Source of the DNA: CALHVX01 sp051027215
GTDB lineage: Bacteria > Pseudomonadota > Gammaproteobacteria > Pseudomonadales > Azotimanducaceae
Assembly: GCA_051027215.1 (NCBI GenBank)
Contig: JBPCXR010000029.1
Coordinates: 124,001-188,000, forward strand
DNA length: 64,000 nt
Direction of reading: 5' to 3'
Position 1 is the first letter of the stretch. The number at the start of each line of letters is the position of its first letter. The notes below the pieces were generated by a model, which was not told the DNA's origin, did no database searches, and worked only from the letters and a program-made list of their open reading frames with translations. A program made the position numbers and the translations under genes. Shown one piece after another: positions 24,014 through 32,281 of the stretch.

Positions 24014-24979
24014 GTGAAAAAGGATGCGCGCATCGGTTTCGCCGGCACACCGCCGTTCGCCAAGTCAATTCTGTCGGCGCTCGTGGCCGCGGACTACCGT
24101 CCGTGCGTTGTCTATTCACAACCGGATCGCCCCAGTGGCCGTGGTCGAAAGCTCTTACCAAGCCCGGTTAAAGCCTTAGCCAACACGCTAGATATACCGG
24201 TAGAAACACCGCGTAGCCTGCGTAATGAAGCGCAACAACAACTGTTTGTCGAGCATGAACTGGATCTGTTCATCGTTGCGGCATATGGCTTGATCTTGCC
24301 CCAGGCAATACTCGATGCGCCACGTTTTGGCTGCTTAAACGTACACGCATCTTTGCTACCACGCTGGCGCGGCGCAGCGCCAATCGAGCGTGCGATCATG
24401 GCTGGCGATTCAGAGACCGGCGTTGCGCTAATGCAAATGGACGCCGGGCTCGACACCGGACCGGTACATCGACTCGTACCAATGCCGATCGATGGACGCA
24501 CAACCGGCGGGAGCCTCGAAGCAGCCCTTGCACAGTTGGGCGCAACAGCACTGCTTGAGCTGTTGCCGCAATTCGAAACAAGTTTGCCAACGGTGCAAGC
24601 AACGCAAGGGGTCACCTACGCCGACAAGCTGCAACCCGCAGACTCGCTCATCGATTGGCAACATAGCGCGGCCAGCATCGACCGTCAGGTGCGTGCTCTG
24701 AGCGAACGTCAGCCTGCTCGCACTGCCCTTGGAGACCTGCAGATTCAAATACTCGCTGCCGAAGCAAGCGACGAGCCAACGCCAACACTGCCAGCTGGCG
24801 GCATTTTGCAACTGCACAAGAAGGGCCTACTGATCGCCACCGGCGATGGCACACTGAAAGTCACCCTGGCACAGCTCAACCGCGGCAAAGGGCAGCCACT
24901 GACCGCCGCTGACCTGGCAAACGGCTATGCCAAGGTGCTCAAGACCGGCGCTATTTTGGATTCGGCGCTGCCCGAGTGA
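24014..24979 (+). CDS. fmt: Methionyl-tRNA formyltransferase
   Basis: Formylates initiator Met-tRNA using 10-formyl-THF. 321 residues. The N-terminal hydrolase-like domain has GFAGTPPFAKSIL and the catalytic region LNVHASLLPRWRGAAPIERAI (Asn-His and a later Asp in MQMDAGLDTGPV); the OB-like C-terminal domain follows after about residue 205. GTG start. Its last four bases form the GTGA overlap with rsmB, indicating coupled translation. Confidence 0.97.
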   Translation: MKKDARIGFAGTPPFAKSILSALVAADYRPCVVYSQPDRPSGRGRKLLPSPVKALANTLDIPVETPRSLRNEAQQQLFVEHELDLFIVAAYGLILPQAILDAPRFGCLNVHASLLPRWRGAAPIERAIMAGDSETGVALMQMDAGLDTGPVHRLVPMPIDGRTTGGSLEAALAQLGATALLELLPQFETSLPTVQATQGVTYADKLQPADSLIDWQHSAASIDRQVRALSERQPARTALGDLQIQILAAEASDEPTPTLPAGGILQLHKKGLLIATGDGTLKVTLAQLNRGKGQPLTAADLANGYAKVLKTGAILDSALPE

Positions 24980-26316
24980 GTAAGCACAAAGCCGGCACCC
25001 GCCAAACAGAGGATGGCCACCAGGATCGGTTGATCGCAGCATGGGGCCTGTCAGGCGTGCTCAAGCACGGGCGGACGCTGGACCAGTTCGAAAAAGCCCA
25101 GCCGCTATCGCCCTTGGCGACAGAGCTACTCTACGGCAGCTGCCGCCACTACTACTCGTTGGCTGCCCACGTAGGTCCATTGCTCAGTCAACCAATACGC
25201 AAGAAGGACTTAGATGTCTGGGCTCTACTGATAGTGGGTGCTTACCAACTATTGCATACCCGGGTTCCTGACCACGCGGCCATAGCCGCCACCGTGGCCG
25301 CTAGCCAGGCCCTGCGGCAGCCCTGGGCAAAGGGCTTGGTGAACGGCTGCCTGCGCTCTTTGCAACGTGCCAACAGGGAAATTGCGGCTCCCGGCAACGA
25401 CCTTCCGGATGCTTTAGACCAGCAGCTACAGCGAATCTACGGCGCAGACTACCCGGCGTTGGCAGCAGCGCTGCTACAGCGAGCGCCCATGGCGCTGCGA
25501 GTTAACGTCTGCCAGCACAGTGGCGCGCAGTACGGTGCTCAACTGACCGCCGCTGGCTTGGCCTTTCGCAGCGGGCACGCTGCCGAAACACTGATTCTGG
25601 CAACGCCGGTCCCAGCCGCGACCCTGCCCGGCTACGGCACCGGTGCCGTATCGGTACAGGATGCCGGCGCTCAATTAGCGATAGCTGCGCTGGACCAGCT
25701 CCTACCCCAGGCCACTGATGGCCCGCTGCGCATACTCGACGCCTGCGCGGCACCGGGGGGCAAGCTGTTTCATCTGATCGAGCGCCTGCAAGGGAACGGC
25801 CACCAAGCCCAGTTCACTGCTTTGGAGCAAAGCCCGCCACGGCTCGCGCATCTACAGGAGGAGGCTGCTCGCCTGGGTCACGCTCTGGACTCGAATCTCA
25901 CCCTATTACAGGGCGATGCCCGTAATCGCGACTGGTGGGACGGTGCTGAGTTCGACCTGATACTGCTGGATGCACCTTGCACCGGTTCTGGAACCCTGCG
26001 GCGCCATCCGGACATTAAGTTGTTGCGCGACTTCAGCAAATTAGACGACGACATCGCCGTGCAAAACGCGTTGCTAGCCAATTTGTTGCCGCTGCTGCGC
26101 CCCGGCGCGGCCATGCTCTACGCCACTTGTTCTATTCTTCCAGCAGAGAACGATGCCCGCATCGGCAGAGCGCTGAAGCAGGCGGGTCCGGGTCGTTACC
26201 GATCCGTGGCCCTAGACCTACCCACGGGTGGGTCAACGGAAAGGGGTTGGCAATTGTTGCCGACAGATCCAGATACAGATGGCTTTTACTATGCCGGGCT
26301 AGTGAACCTAAAATAG
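24976..26316 (+). CDS. rsmB: 16S rRNA (cytosine-967 C5)-methyltransferase RsmB
   Basis: Methylates C967 of 16S rRNA using SAM. 446 residues. An N-terminal NusB-like RNA-binding domain (about 1-140, with SGVLKHGRTLDQF) is followed by a Rossmann methyltransferase domain. The SAM motif is LDACAAPGGKLFHLIE. The two catalytic-loop cysteines are in DAPCTGSGTLRRHPDIK and YATCSILPAEND. The GTG start overlaps the fmt stop by 4 nt (GTGA). Confidence 0.96.
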   Translation: MSKHKAGTRQTEDGHQDRLIAAWGLSGVLKHGRTLDQFEKAQPLSPLATELLYGSCRHYYSLAAHVGPLLSQPIRKKDLDVWALLIVGAYQLLHTRVPDHAAIAATVAASQALRQPWAKGLVNGCLRSLQRANREIAAPGNDLPDALDQQLQRIYGADYPALAAALLQRAPMALRVNVCQHSGAQYGAQLTAAGLAFRSGHAAETLILATPVPAATLPGYGTGAVSVQDAGAQLAIAALDQLLPQATDGPLRILDACAAPGGKLFHLIERLQGNGHQAQFTALEQSPPRLAHLQEEAARLGHALDSNLTLLQGDARNRDWWDGAEFDLILLDAPCTGSGTLRRHPDIKLLRDFSKLDDDIAVQNALLANLLPLLRPGAAMLYATCSILPAENDARIGRALKQAGPGRYRSVALDLPTGGSTERGWQLLPTDPDTDGFYYAGLVNLK

Positions 26317-26421
26317 CGCGCCGGCCGCTAACCGAGAACCTTGCCATGACAATGCCCAGCTACGCGCCACTCTCTATGGCGCCGGAATATTCATGCCGCT
26401 AGAACAGGCACCGGGTCTGCT

Positions 26422-27795
26422 ATGAAAATCGTCATCATCGGTGCCGGCCAGGTTGGCGGGACTCTGGCAGAGAACTTGGCGAATGAGGCGTTCGACATCA
26501 CCCTCATCGACCTCGACGCCAATCGCCTGCAAGAACTGCGTGACCGCTTAGACATTCAAACCGTTCATGGCCACGGCTCGCATCCGGACGTACTAAGGCG
26601 CGCTGGCGCTGACGATGCCGACATGCTCATTGCTGCAACGGCGAGCGACGAAGTCAACATGGTCGCCTGCCAAGTCTGCTATTCACTGTTCAAGATCCCC
26701 ACGAAAATTGCCCGCATTCGGTCCTCGTCATATCTTTCCAGAGACGGCTTCTTCGACTCCGAGCATATGCCCATAGATGTGCTCATCAACCCAGAAGAAG
26801 TCGTGACCGAACATATTCAACAACTGCTCACGCATCCGGGTGCGCTACAGGTGCTCAACTTTTCTGAAGGCCGTGTTCAGCTTGTTGCAGTTAAGGCTTA
26901 CTACGGTGGCCCATTGGTGGGACAAGAGTTGCGTTTCCTGCGACAACACATGCCAAAGGTTGATACCCGAGTTGCTGCGATATTTCGCCGCGGTCGCGCC
27001 ATCATTCCCCAGGGCAACACGGTAATCGAAGCCGACGATGAGGTATTCTTTCTCGCGGCAGCAAAACACATCAACGCAGTCATGGGTGAACTGCGACGCG
27101 TCGAACGTCCGTTTAAGCGCGTCATTATCGCTGGCGGTGGTAACATTGGCATACGTCTGGCACGGGCAGTAGAAGAAGACTTTTCAGTCAAGCTCATCGA
27201 ATACGATCGCGCCCGATGCGTCGAGTTGGCAGAATCGCTAACCCGAGCTGTCGTGCTCAACGGCGACGCCACCGATCGGGATTTGCTCCTGGAAGAGAAC
27301 ATCGAACAGTGCGATGCCTTTTGCGCTGTGACCAACGATGACGAAGTCAACATTATGTCCTCGCTGTTGGCAAAGCGGCTGGGTGTACGCCAAGTTATGA
27401 CGCTGATTGGCAAACCCGCATACGTAGACTTAGTGCAAGGCGGCGACATAGACATAGCCATTTCTCCGCAACAAGCAACGACCAGCTCTCTACTCACCCA
27501 TGTACGCCGCGCCGATGTCGCTATGGTGCACAGCCTACGACGCGGAGCAGCCGAAGCCATGGAAGCCATCGCCCACGGCGACGAGAAGACCTCGAAAGTT
27601 GTTGGTCGCGCCATTAGTGAGATCGACTTGCCACCAGGCAGCAGCATTGGTGCCATCGTGCGCGGCGACCAAGTGCTCATTGCTCACGACGATGTGGTCG
27701 TGGAAAGCGATGACCATGTAATTCTTTTCATGGTGGACAAGAAACAGGTGTCGGCGGTGGAACGGCTGTTCCAGGTCGGCGTCGGCTTCTTTTAG
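26422..27795 (+). CDS. trkA: Trk potassium uptake regulator TrkA
   Basis: Cytoplasmic NAD(H)-binding gating subunit of the Trk K+ transporter. 457 residues made of two RCK units, each with a Rossmann domain (IIGAGQVGGTLAENL near residue 4; IIAGGGNIGIRLARAVEE near residue 235) and a TrkA-C domain. It lies 105 bp after rsmB and 19 bp before trkH, which encodes the membrane channel. Confidence 0.97.
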   Translation: MKIVIIGAGQVGGTLAENLANEAFDITLIDLDANRLQELRDRLDIQTVHGHGSHPDVLRRAGADDADMLIAATASDEVNMVACQVCYSLFKIPTKIARIRSSSYLSRDGFFDSEHMPIDVLINPEEVVTEHIQQLLTHPGALQVLNFSEGRVQLVAVKAYYGGPLVGQELRFLRQHMPKVDTRVAAIFRRGRAIIPQGNTVIEADDEVFFLAAAKHINAVMGELRRVERPFKRVIIAGGGNIGIRLARAVEEDFSVKLIEYDRARCVELAESLTRAVVLNGDATDRDLLLEENIEQCDAFCAVTNDDEVNIMSSLLAKRLGVRQVMTLIGKPAYVDLVQGGDIDIAISPQQATTSSLLTHVRRADVAMVHSLRRGAAEAMEAIAHGDEKTSKVVGRAISEIDLPPGSSIGAIVRGDQVLIAHDDVVVESDDHVILFMVDKKQVSAVERLFQVGVGFF

Positions 27796-27814
27796 CGCAC
27801 GGCTAGTAGCAACC

Positions 27815-29254
27815 ATGCACCTGGCTGTCATCACTCGTGTTACCGGCATCCTGCTAACGCTGTTTAGCATTGCACTGCTGTCGCCAGTGATCGTTGCCTG
27901 GTTGTACGACGAAAACACTATCGGAACATTCGTCATTTCCTTTGCCGTAACGTTGGCGGCTGGATTGCTAATGTGGTTGGTGCCGCGAGACCGCCGTGAG
28001 CTGCGCGCCGGTGACGGCTTCTTAATCACCGTGCTGTTCTATCTTGGCCTCGGGTTATTCGGCGCTTTGCCGCTCTATTTGTTCGACGAGCTGCGCTCAT
28101 CGTTTACCAACGCCGCGTTTGAGTCCTTGTCAGGACTGACCACCACTGGTGCCACTGTCTACACTGGATTGGATGCGCTGCCGCGATCGATCTTGTTTTA
28201 TCGGCAGCTACTTCAATGGTTAGGCGGCATGGGCATCATCGTGTTGGCCGTCGCCATTTTACCGATGCTTGGCATCGGTGGAATGCAGCTCTACCGAGCA
28301 GAGTCCCCGGGACCGACTAAAGACAAGATTACCCCGCGCATTACCGAGACGGCGAAAGCACTCTGGTACATTTATTTAGGCCTGACCATCGCCTGTGCGT
28401 TGTCGTACTGGGCTACCGGCATGACGCCCTTCGACGCAATCTGCCACAGCTTCTCGACCGTTGCCATTGGCGGCTTTTCTACCCACGACGCCAGCATGGG
28501 CTACTTTGACAGCCCTGCCATTGAGTCGGTGGCCGTACTCTTCATGATCATCTCTGGCGTGAACTTTGGGTTGCACTTTACGGTGGTGAGCCGTCGACGG
28601 CCCTACTTTTACTTGCAGGACCCCGAGTTTCGCATGTACATGTTCGTGCTTGGGGCCGTCTCGGCCATTGTCGTGTGGGTGTTGTTCAGCAATCAAACCA
28701 CCAACGATCCTTTGCGTGATGGGATCTTCCAGGTGGTGTCTATCGCCACCACCACTGGCTTTACCACCAAAGATTTTAGTAGCTGGCCGTCTGTTGCGCC
28801 CATCGTTCTCCTGCTGGCGGCTTTTGCTGGAGGCTGCGCGGGTTCTACTGCCGGTGGGATCAAAATGATTCGCGTATTGCTGATTTATCTACAGGGCATG
28901 CGGGAGGTACGCAGACTCATTCATCCCAATGGCGTGTTCCCCATAAAGCTCGGACGTCAGCTAGTACCGGACCGGGTGGTCGAAGCCGTTTGGAGTTTTT
29001 TCTCGGTCTACGTCATATTGTTCCTGACGATGCTTACCTTGCTCATGCTCATCGCGCCCATCGACTTCATGACCGCTTTCTCCGCCGTCGGCGCTTGTTT
29101 GAACAACCTTGGGCCGGGCTTGGGTGAAGTGGCATTGAACTACGGCAGCCTGCCTATCGCGGCAAAGTGGCTGTTGATCTTTGCCATGCTGCTAGGCCGA
29201 TTGGAGATCTTCACCCTGCTGGTGTTGTTAACGCCGGCGTTCTGGCGCCGCTAA
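27815..29254 (+). CDS. trkH: Trk system potassium transporter TrkH
   Basis: K+-translocating membrane subunit, 479 residues with four pore repeats. The selectivity-filter segments are recognisable: LSGLTTTGATVY, FSTVAIGGFSTHD, IATTTGFTTKDF and GACLNNLGPGLG. The glycine-rich intramembrane loop region is GGCAGSTAGGIKMIR. ATG start. It converges with the lipid A acyltransferase gene, with 23 bp between stops and no obvious hairpin. Confidence 0.97.
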   Translation: MHLAVITRVTGILLTLFSIALLSPVIVAWLYDENTIGTFVISFAVTLAAGLLMWLVPRDRRELRAGDGFLITVLFYLGLGLFGALPLYLFDELRSSFTNAAFESLSGLTTTGATVYTGLDALPRSILFYRQLLQWLGGMGIIVLAVAILPMLGIGGMQLYRAESPGPTKDKITPRITETAKALWYIYLGLTIACALSYWATGMTPFDAICHSFSTVAIGGFSTHDASMGYFDSPAIESVAVLFMIISGVNFGLHFTVVSRRRPYFYLQDPEFRMYMFVLGAVSAIVVWVLFSNQTTNDPLRDGIFQVVSIATTTGFTTKDFSSWPSVAPIVLLLAAFAGGCAGSTAGGIKMIRVLLIYLQGMREVRRLIHPNGVFPIKLGRQLVPDRVVEAVWSFFSVYVILFLTMLTLLMLIAPIDFMTAFSAVGACLNNLGPGLGEVALNYGSLPIAAKWLLIFAMLLGRLEIFTLLVLLTPAFWRR

Positions 29255-29277
29255 CCGGTCCCCACCCAGCTACCAGG

Positions 29278-30228
29278 TCAATAAAGCTTCTTGGCTCCGG
29301 GCGGCGGTCGCTTAAAGCGCTTGTAACCCCACTGGTACTGAGCTGGCGCGCGCTGCACCAAGGACTCTATTGCAGCGTTCATCGCCTCGGCGCTTACTGT
29401 TGGGTCAGGATCGGCAATCTGCTCATCTACCTGTTGTACCACCAGCTCAAAGCCCTGCTCAGTCCGTAACAAGGCTGCCACCAACACTGTCGGCTCGGTT
29501 CGTTGGATCAATCGGTGCGCCAACGTCATGGTTAAGGCCGGTTGCCCGAAGAACGGCGCATACACGCCAGCGCTGGGCTCCGGCACCTGGTCGGGGAGTA
29601 TGGCAACCAACCCCCCCTCATCCAGAGCGGTGAGCAGCCCCTTCAAACCACTGCGGTCGATCGGCAGCAGCCGTGCGCCATTGCGCTCTCGCGCTTGCCG
29701 TATGGGGACGTCGAGACTCACCAGCTTGGGTGGGTTATAGAGGGCTGTCACACCATAAGTACCCAAATACAAGCTCAACAGCTCCCAGTTTCCCAGGTGG
29801 GGTACTAGCAACAATGTTCCGCTAGCAGAGTTCTGCTGTGTTCCATCCGCCGTGGCGTGGTCCAACAAGACCCGTGCCGCTCGATCGTCGATCATTGCCG
29901 CCCAACGCTCTCGCGGCCAATACCAAACCATCCCCTGCTCGGCCACCAGCCAGGCCGTCTGCTTGGCGCAACTGCGAGCGAGACGTCGCTGCTCGGCCTT
30001 AGTCAGGTCGGGCCTACAGTGGCCAAGATTGGTTAACGCAACTTTTTTGCCGCGGGTTCCCAGGTACCACGATAGCGTTGCAAACAGCCCTAACAGTCCT
30101 CGCGCCAGCGTCAGTGGAAACTGCGACAGGCCCCAGAATAGCCCGCGCACCACCAGGCCCGCGATCCGGCCAGGGCGGCGGGTTCGGTTGCGCATACGGC
30201 GGCGCACGGGCGCCTGCTCAGTGCTCAA
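29278..30228 (-). CDS. Lipid A biosynthesis acyltransferase (LpxL/HtrB-like)
   Basis: Inner-membrane acyltransferase that adds a secondary acyl chain to lipid A. 316 residues with an N-terminal helix (GLVVRGLFWGLSQFPLTLARGLLG), the HX4E catalytic motif LVPHLGNWELLSLY (H144, E149) and the later AILPDQVPEPSAGVYAPFFG. Whether the substrate acyl group is lauroyl or another cannot be told. The TTG start overlaps the tag stop by 4 nt (TTGA). It matches the PA0011-type gene next to tag in Pseudomonas. Confidence 0.9.
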   Translation of the reverse strand: MSTEQAPVRRRMRNRTRRPGRIAGLVVRGLFWGLSQFPLTLARGLLGLFATLSWYLGTRGKKVALTNLGHCRPDLTKAEQRRLARSCAKQTAWLVAEQGMVWYWPRERWAAMIDDRAARVLLDHATADGTQQNSASGTLLLVPHLGNWELLSLYLGTYGVTALYNPPKLVSLDVPIRQARERNGARLLPIDRSGLKGLLTALDEGGLVAILPDQVPEPSAGVYAPFFGQPALTMTLAHRLIQRTEPTVLVAALLRTEQGFELVVQQVDEQIADPDPTVSAEAMNAAIESLVQRAPAQYQWGYKRFKRPPPGAKKLY

Positions 30229-30839
30229 GATTGGCCCAGCGGAAAATGCTGGGGGTTAAGTCCCTGGCCTAGGCGCGTGCAGGGTTGATGCCGATGGCAT
30301 GAAACGAAGTGATCGTTTACTAACCCCGCACTCTGCATAAATGCGTAACAAATCGTCGGTCCGACGAACTTGTACCCGCGCCCCTTGAGGGCTTTGGACA
30401 TGGCTTGGGCAGCATCAGTCTTGCTCGGCACATCGCCCAGAGCCTCGGGCTGGTTTACCTGAGGGGCAAAATCTACGAACGCCCAGAGCGTTTCGGCCAA
30501 GCCGTTATCCAGCGATCGGGTGATCTTGGCATTGCTAATCAACGCCTCCAGCTTGCCTCGGTGCCGAATCAAACCAGCATCCTTAAGCCAGCTAGTTACA
30601 TTGCGCGAGCTCGCCCGGGCGAGGCGATCGATGTCAAACTCAAAGAAGCGCTCCTGCATCCGCTCTCGCTTGCGCAATACCGTGAGCCAAGACAGACCCG
30701 CCTGCATGCCTTCGAGCATGAGGCGCTCAAATATTGCCTGCTCATTCGTGACCGGCACTCCCCACTCTTCATCATGGTATTGAACGTACAACGGATCCGA
30801 GCCGCACCAGCTGCAGCGCTCTTTTTTGACCGTGCTCAT
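30225..30839 (-). CDS. tag: DNA-3-methyladenine glycosylase I
   Basis: Base-excision repair enzyme for 3-methyladenine. 204 residues. Zinc ligands are visible as CSWCG near the N-terminus with YHDEEWG, and VNDHFVSCHRH near the C-terminus. The core has MLEGMQAGLSWLTVLRKRE and GYKFVGPTICYAFMQSAG. The ATG at 30839 is preceded by AAGGGA; the open frame starts 10 codons earlier without support. Divergent from gmhB, with 57 bp between starts. Confidence 0.96.
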   Translation of the reverse strand: MSTVKKERCSWCGSDPLYVQYHDEEWGVPVTNEQAIFERLMLEGMQAGLSWLTVLRKRERMQERFFEFDIDRLARASSRNVTSWLKDAGLIRHRGKLEALISNAKITRSLDNGLAETLWAFVDFAPQVNQPEALGDVPSKTDAAQAMSKALKGRGYKFVGPTICYAFMQSAGLVNDHFVSCHRHQPCTRLGQGLNPQHFPLGQS

Positions 30840-30896
30840 TTGATCCCTTAGATTGCAGTCCCGGCACACGAGGCTGGCACCGAACCTGAGATAACG

Positions 30897-31502
30897 ATGT
30901 TCAGACTCATTCTGCTGGATCGCGATGGCGTAATTAATGAAGACTCGCCGGACTATATCAAGTCCGCTGCTGAGTGGCGCCCGATCCCTGGGTCGCTAGA
31001 AGCGATCGCCTCGTTGCGTAGCGAAGGTAGACTCGTAGGCGTGTGCACCAATCAGTCCGGCATAGGTCGCGGCATTTTCACAACCCAGGCCCTGGCGCAA
31101 ATCCACGAAACCATGCACGAGGCGCTACGCACCCGACAATCCGACCTGTCAGCGTTAGTGTTTTGCCCCCATCACCCGGAAGACGGCTGCCGGTGCCGTA
31201 AACCAGCGCCCGGAATGCTCCTGAAGCTCATGCAAGGTCTACAGGTTGCAGCCAACGCCACGTGCTTCGTGGGCGATTCGATGTCGGATCTACTGGCCGC
31301 CCAGCAGGCAGGTGTACAACCCATTTTGGTGCGCACAGGCAAGGGTGCAGAAACCGAAGAGGAACTCGTCAAAGGCCAAGTGCCCGCTTCGGTGAATGTC
31401 ATGGGCGCGCCAAAGTCTGGCAGTCGACCGCCTATCGTATTCGACGACCTGCAAGCGGTTGCCAGCGCGTTGCTCAGTGACAAGGTCGCGGAGACCAGTT
31501 GA
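30897..31502 (+). CDS. gmhB: D-glycero-beta-D-manno-heptose 1,7-bisphosphate 7-phosphatase
   Basis: HAD-family phosphatase of the LPS core heptose pathway. 201 residues. The nucleophile motif is LLDRDGVINED (D8, D10), the threonine motif is CTNQSGIGRG, the zinc loop is CPHHPEDGCRCRKPAPGM, and the final aspartates are in CFVGDSMSDLLAA. The C-terminal 35 residues exceed the usual end and form a linker-like tail. Its TGA overlaps the next gene's TTG by 4 nt. Confidence 0.93.
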   Translation: MFRLILLDRDGVINEDSPDYIKSAAEWRPIPGSLEAIASLRSEGRLVGVCTNQSGIGRGIFTTQALAQIHETMHEALRTRQSDLSALVFCPHHPEDGCRCRKPAPGMLLKLMQGLQVAANATCFVGDSMSDLLAAQQAGVQPILVRTGKGAETEEELVKGQVPASVNVMGAPKSGSRPPIVFDDLQAVASALLSDKVAETS

Positions 31503-32281
31503 AGTTCATTCAAAACCTCAGAGCCACGTTGTTCTACGTCGGCTACAGTTTCATCACCATTGTCTGGGGCACGCTGTCGATTGTGCTCGGATGGCTCATG
31601 CCATATCGCCTACGCTTCGGGTTCATCATTGGCCTTTGGACTCGCATGATTCTGCTGTGGCTGCGAATAACCTGCGGCGTACGTCACGAGGTAGACGGGC
31701 TAGAGAACATTCCTGCAAAGCCCTGCATCTTGTTCGCAAAGCACGAGAGCACATGGGAGACCCTGGCTTTGCAAACGCTGTTTGCCCCACAGGCGACCAT
31801 CATCAAGCGGGAGCTCTTAAACATTCCCTTCTTCGGTTGGGCGTTCCGGCTATTGCGCCCCATCGCCATTAACCGCAACGAACCGCGCAAAGCGCTCAAA
31901 CAGCTAATACGTGAAGGCCGAGACCGGTTGGACAACGGCATCTGGGTGTTGGTGTTTCCTGAAGGCACTCGCACAGAACCAGGCGAGGTTAAGGATTTTC
32001 AAGCCGGTGGCGGTGTACTCGCGGCATCGGTAGGTGCACCGGTGTTAATCGTGGCACACAATGCTGGCCGCCACTGGCCAGCGCATCAGTTCACCAAAAA
32101 TCCTGGCGTTGTGAGAGTCAGCATCGCGCCACCACTCGATACCACCGGCCTTAGCGCGAAACAGATCAATCAAGCCGCCCGCGAGCAGCTCGAATCGTTA
32201 ACTCGTTCGCTAAATCAAACGTCGAGATTCACCACCGATAGCGCATTGGTTTCGATAAACTCTCGACGTGGTTCAACCTGA
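31499..32281 (+). CDS. PlsC-like 1-acylglycerol-3-phosphate acyltransferase
   Basis: Membrane acyltransferase for phospholipid synthesis, 260 residues. An N-terminal hydrophobic segment (FYVGYSFITIVWGTLSIVLGW) precedes the HX4E catalytic box KHESTWET (H82, E87), and the acceptor motif is VFPEGTRTEPGE. Glu in the box, not the Asp of E. coli PlsC, is seen in the Pseudomonas copies next to gyrB. TTG start overlapping gmhB. The 3' end runs 67 bp antisense into the end of gyrB, an unusually long convergent overlap, so the last roughly 22 residues are constrained by GyrB codons. Confidence 0.88.
   Translation: MKFIQNLRATLFYVGYSFITIVWGTLSIVLGWLMPYRLRFGFIIGLWTRMILLWLRITCGVRHEVDGLENIPAKPCILFAKHESTWETLALQTLFAPQATIIKRELLNIPFFGWAFRLLRPIAINRNEPRKALKQLIREGRDRLDNGIWVLVFPEGTRTEPGEVKDFQAGGGVLAASVGAPVLIVAHNAGRHWPAHQFTKNPGVVRVSIAPPLDTTGLSAKQINQAAREQLESLTRSLNQTSRFTTDSALVSINSRRGST

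Noticed and set aside
26901..27680. 259-codon minus-strand frame inside trkA
   Set aside because: Ser/Arg-rich low-complexity translation typical of an antisense shadow frame.
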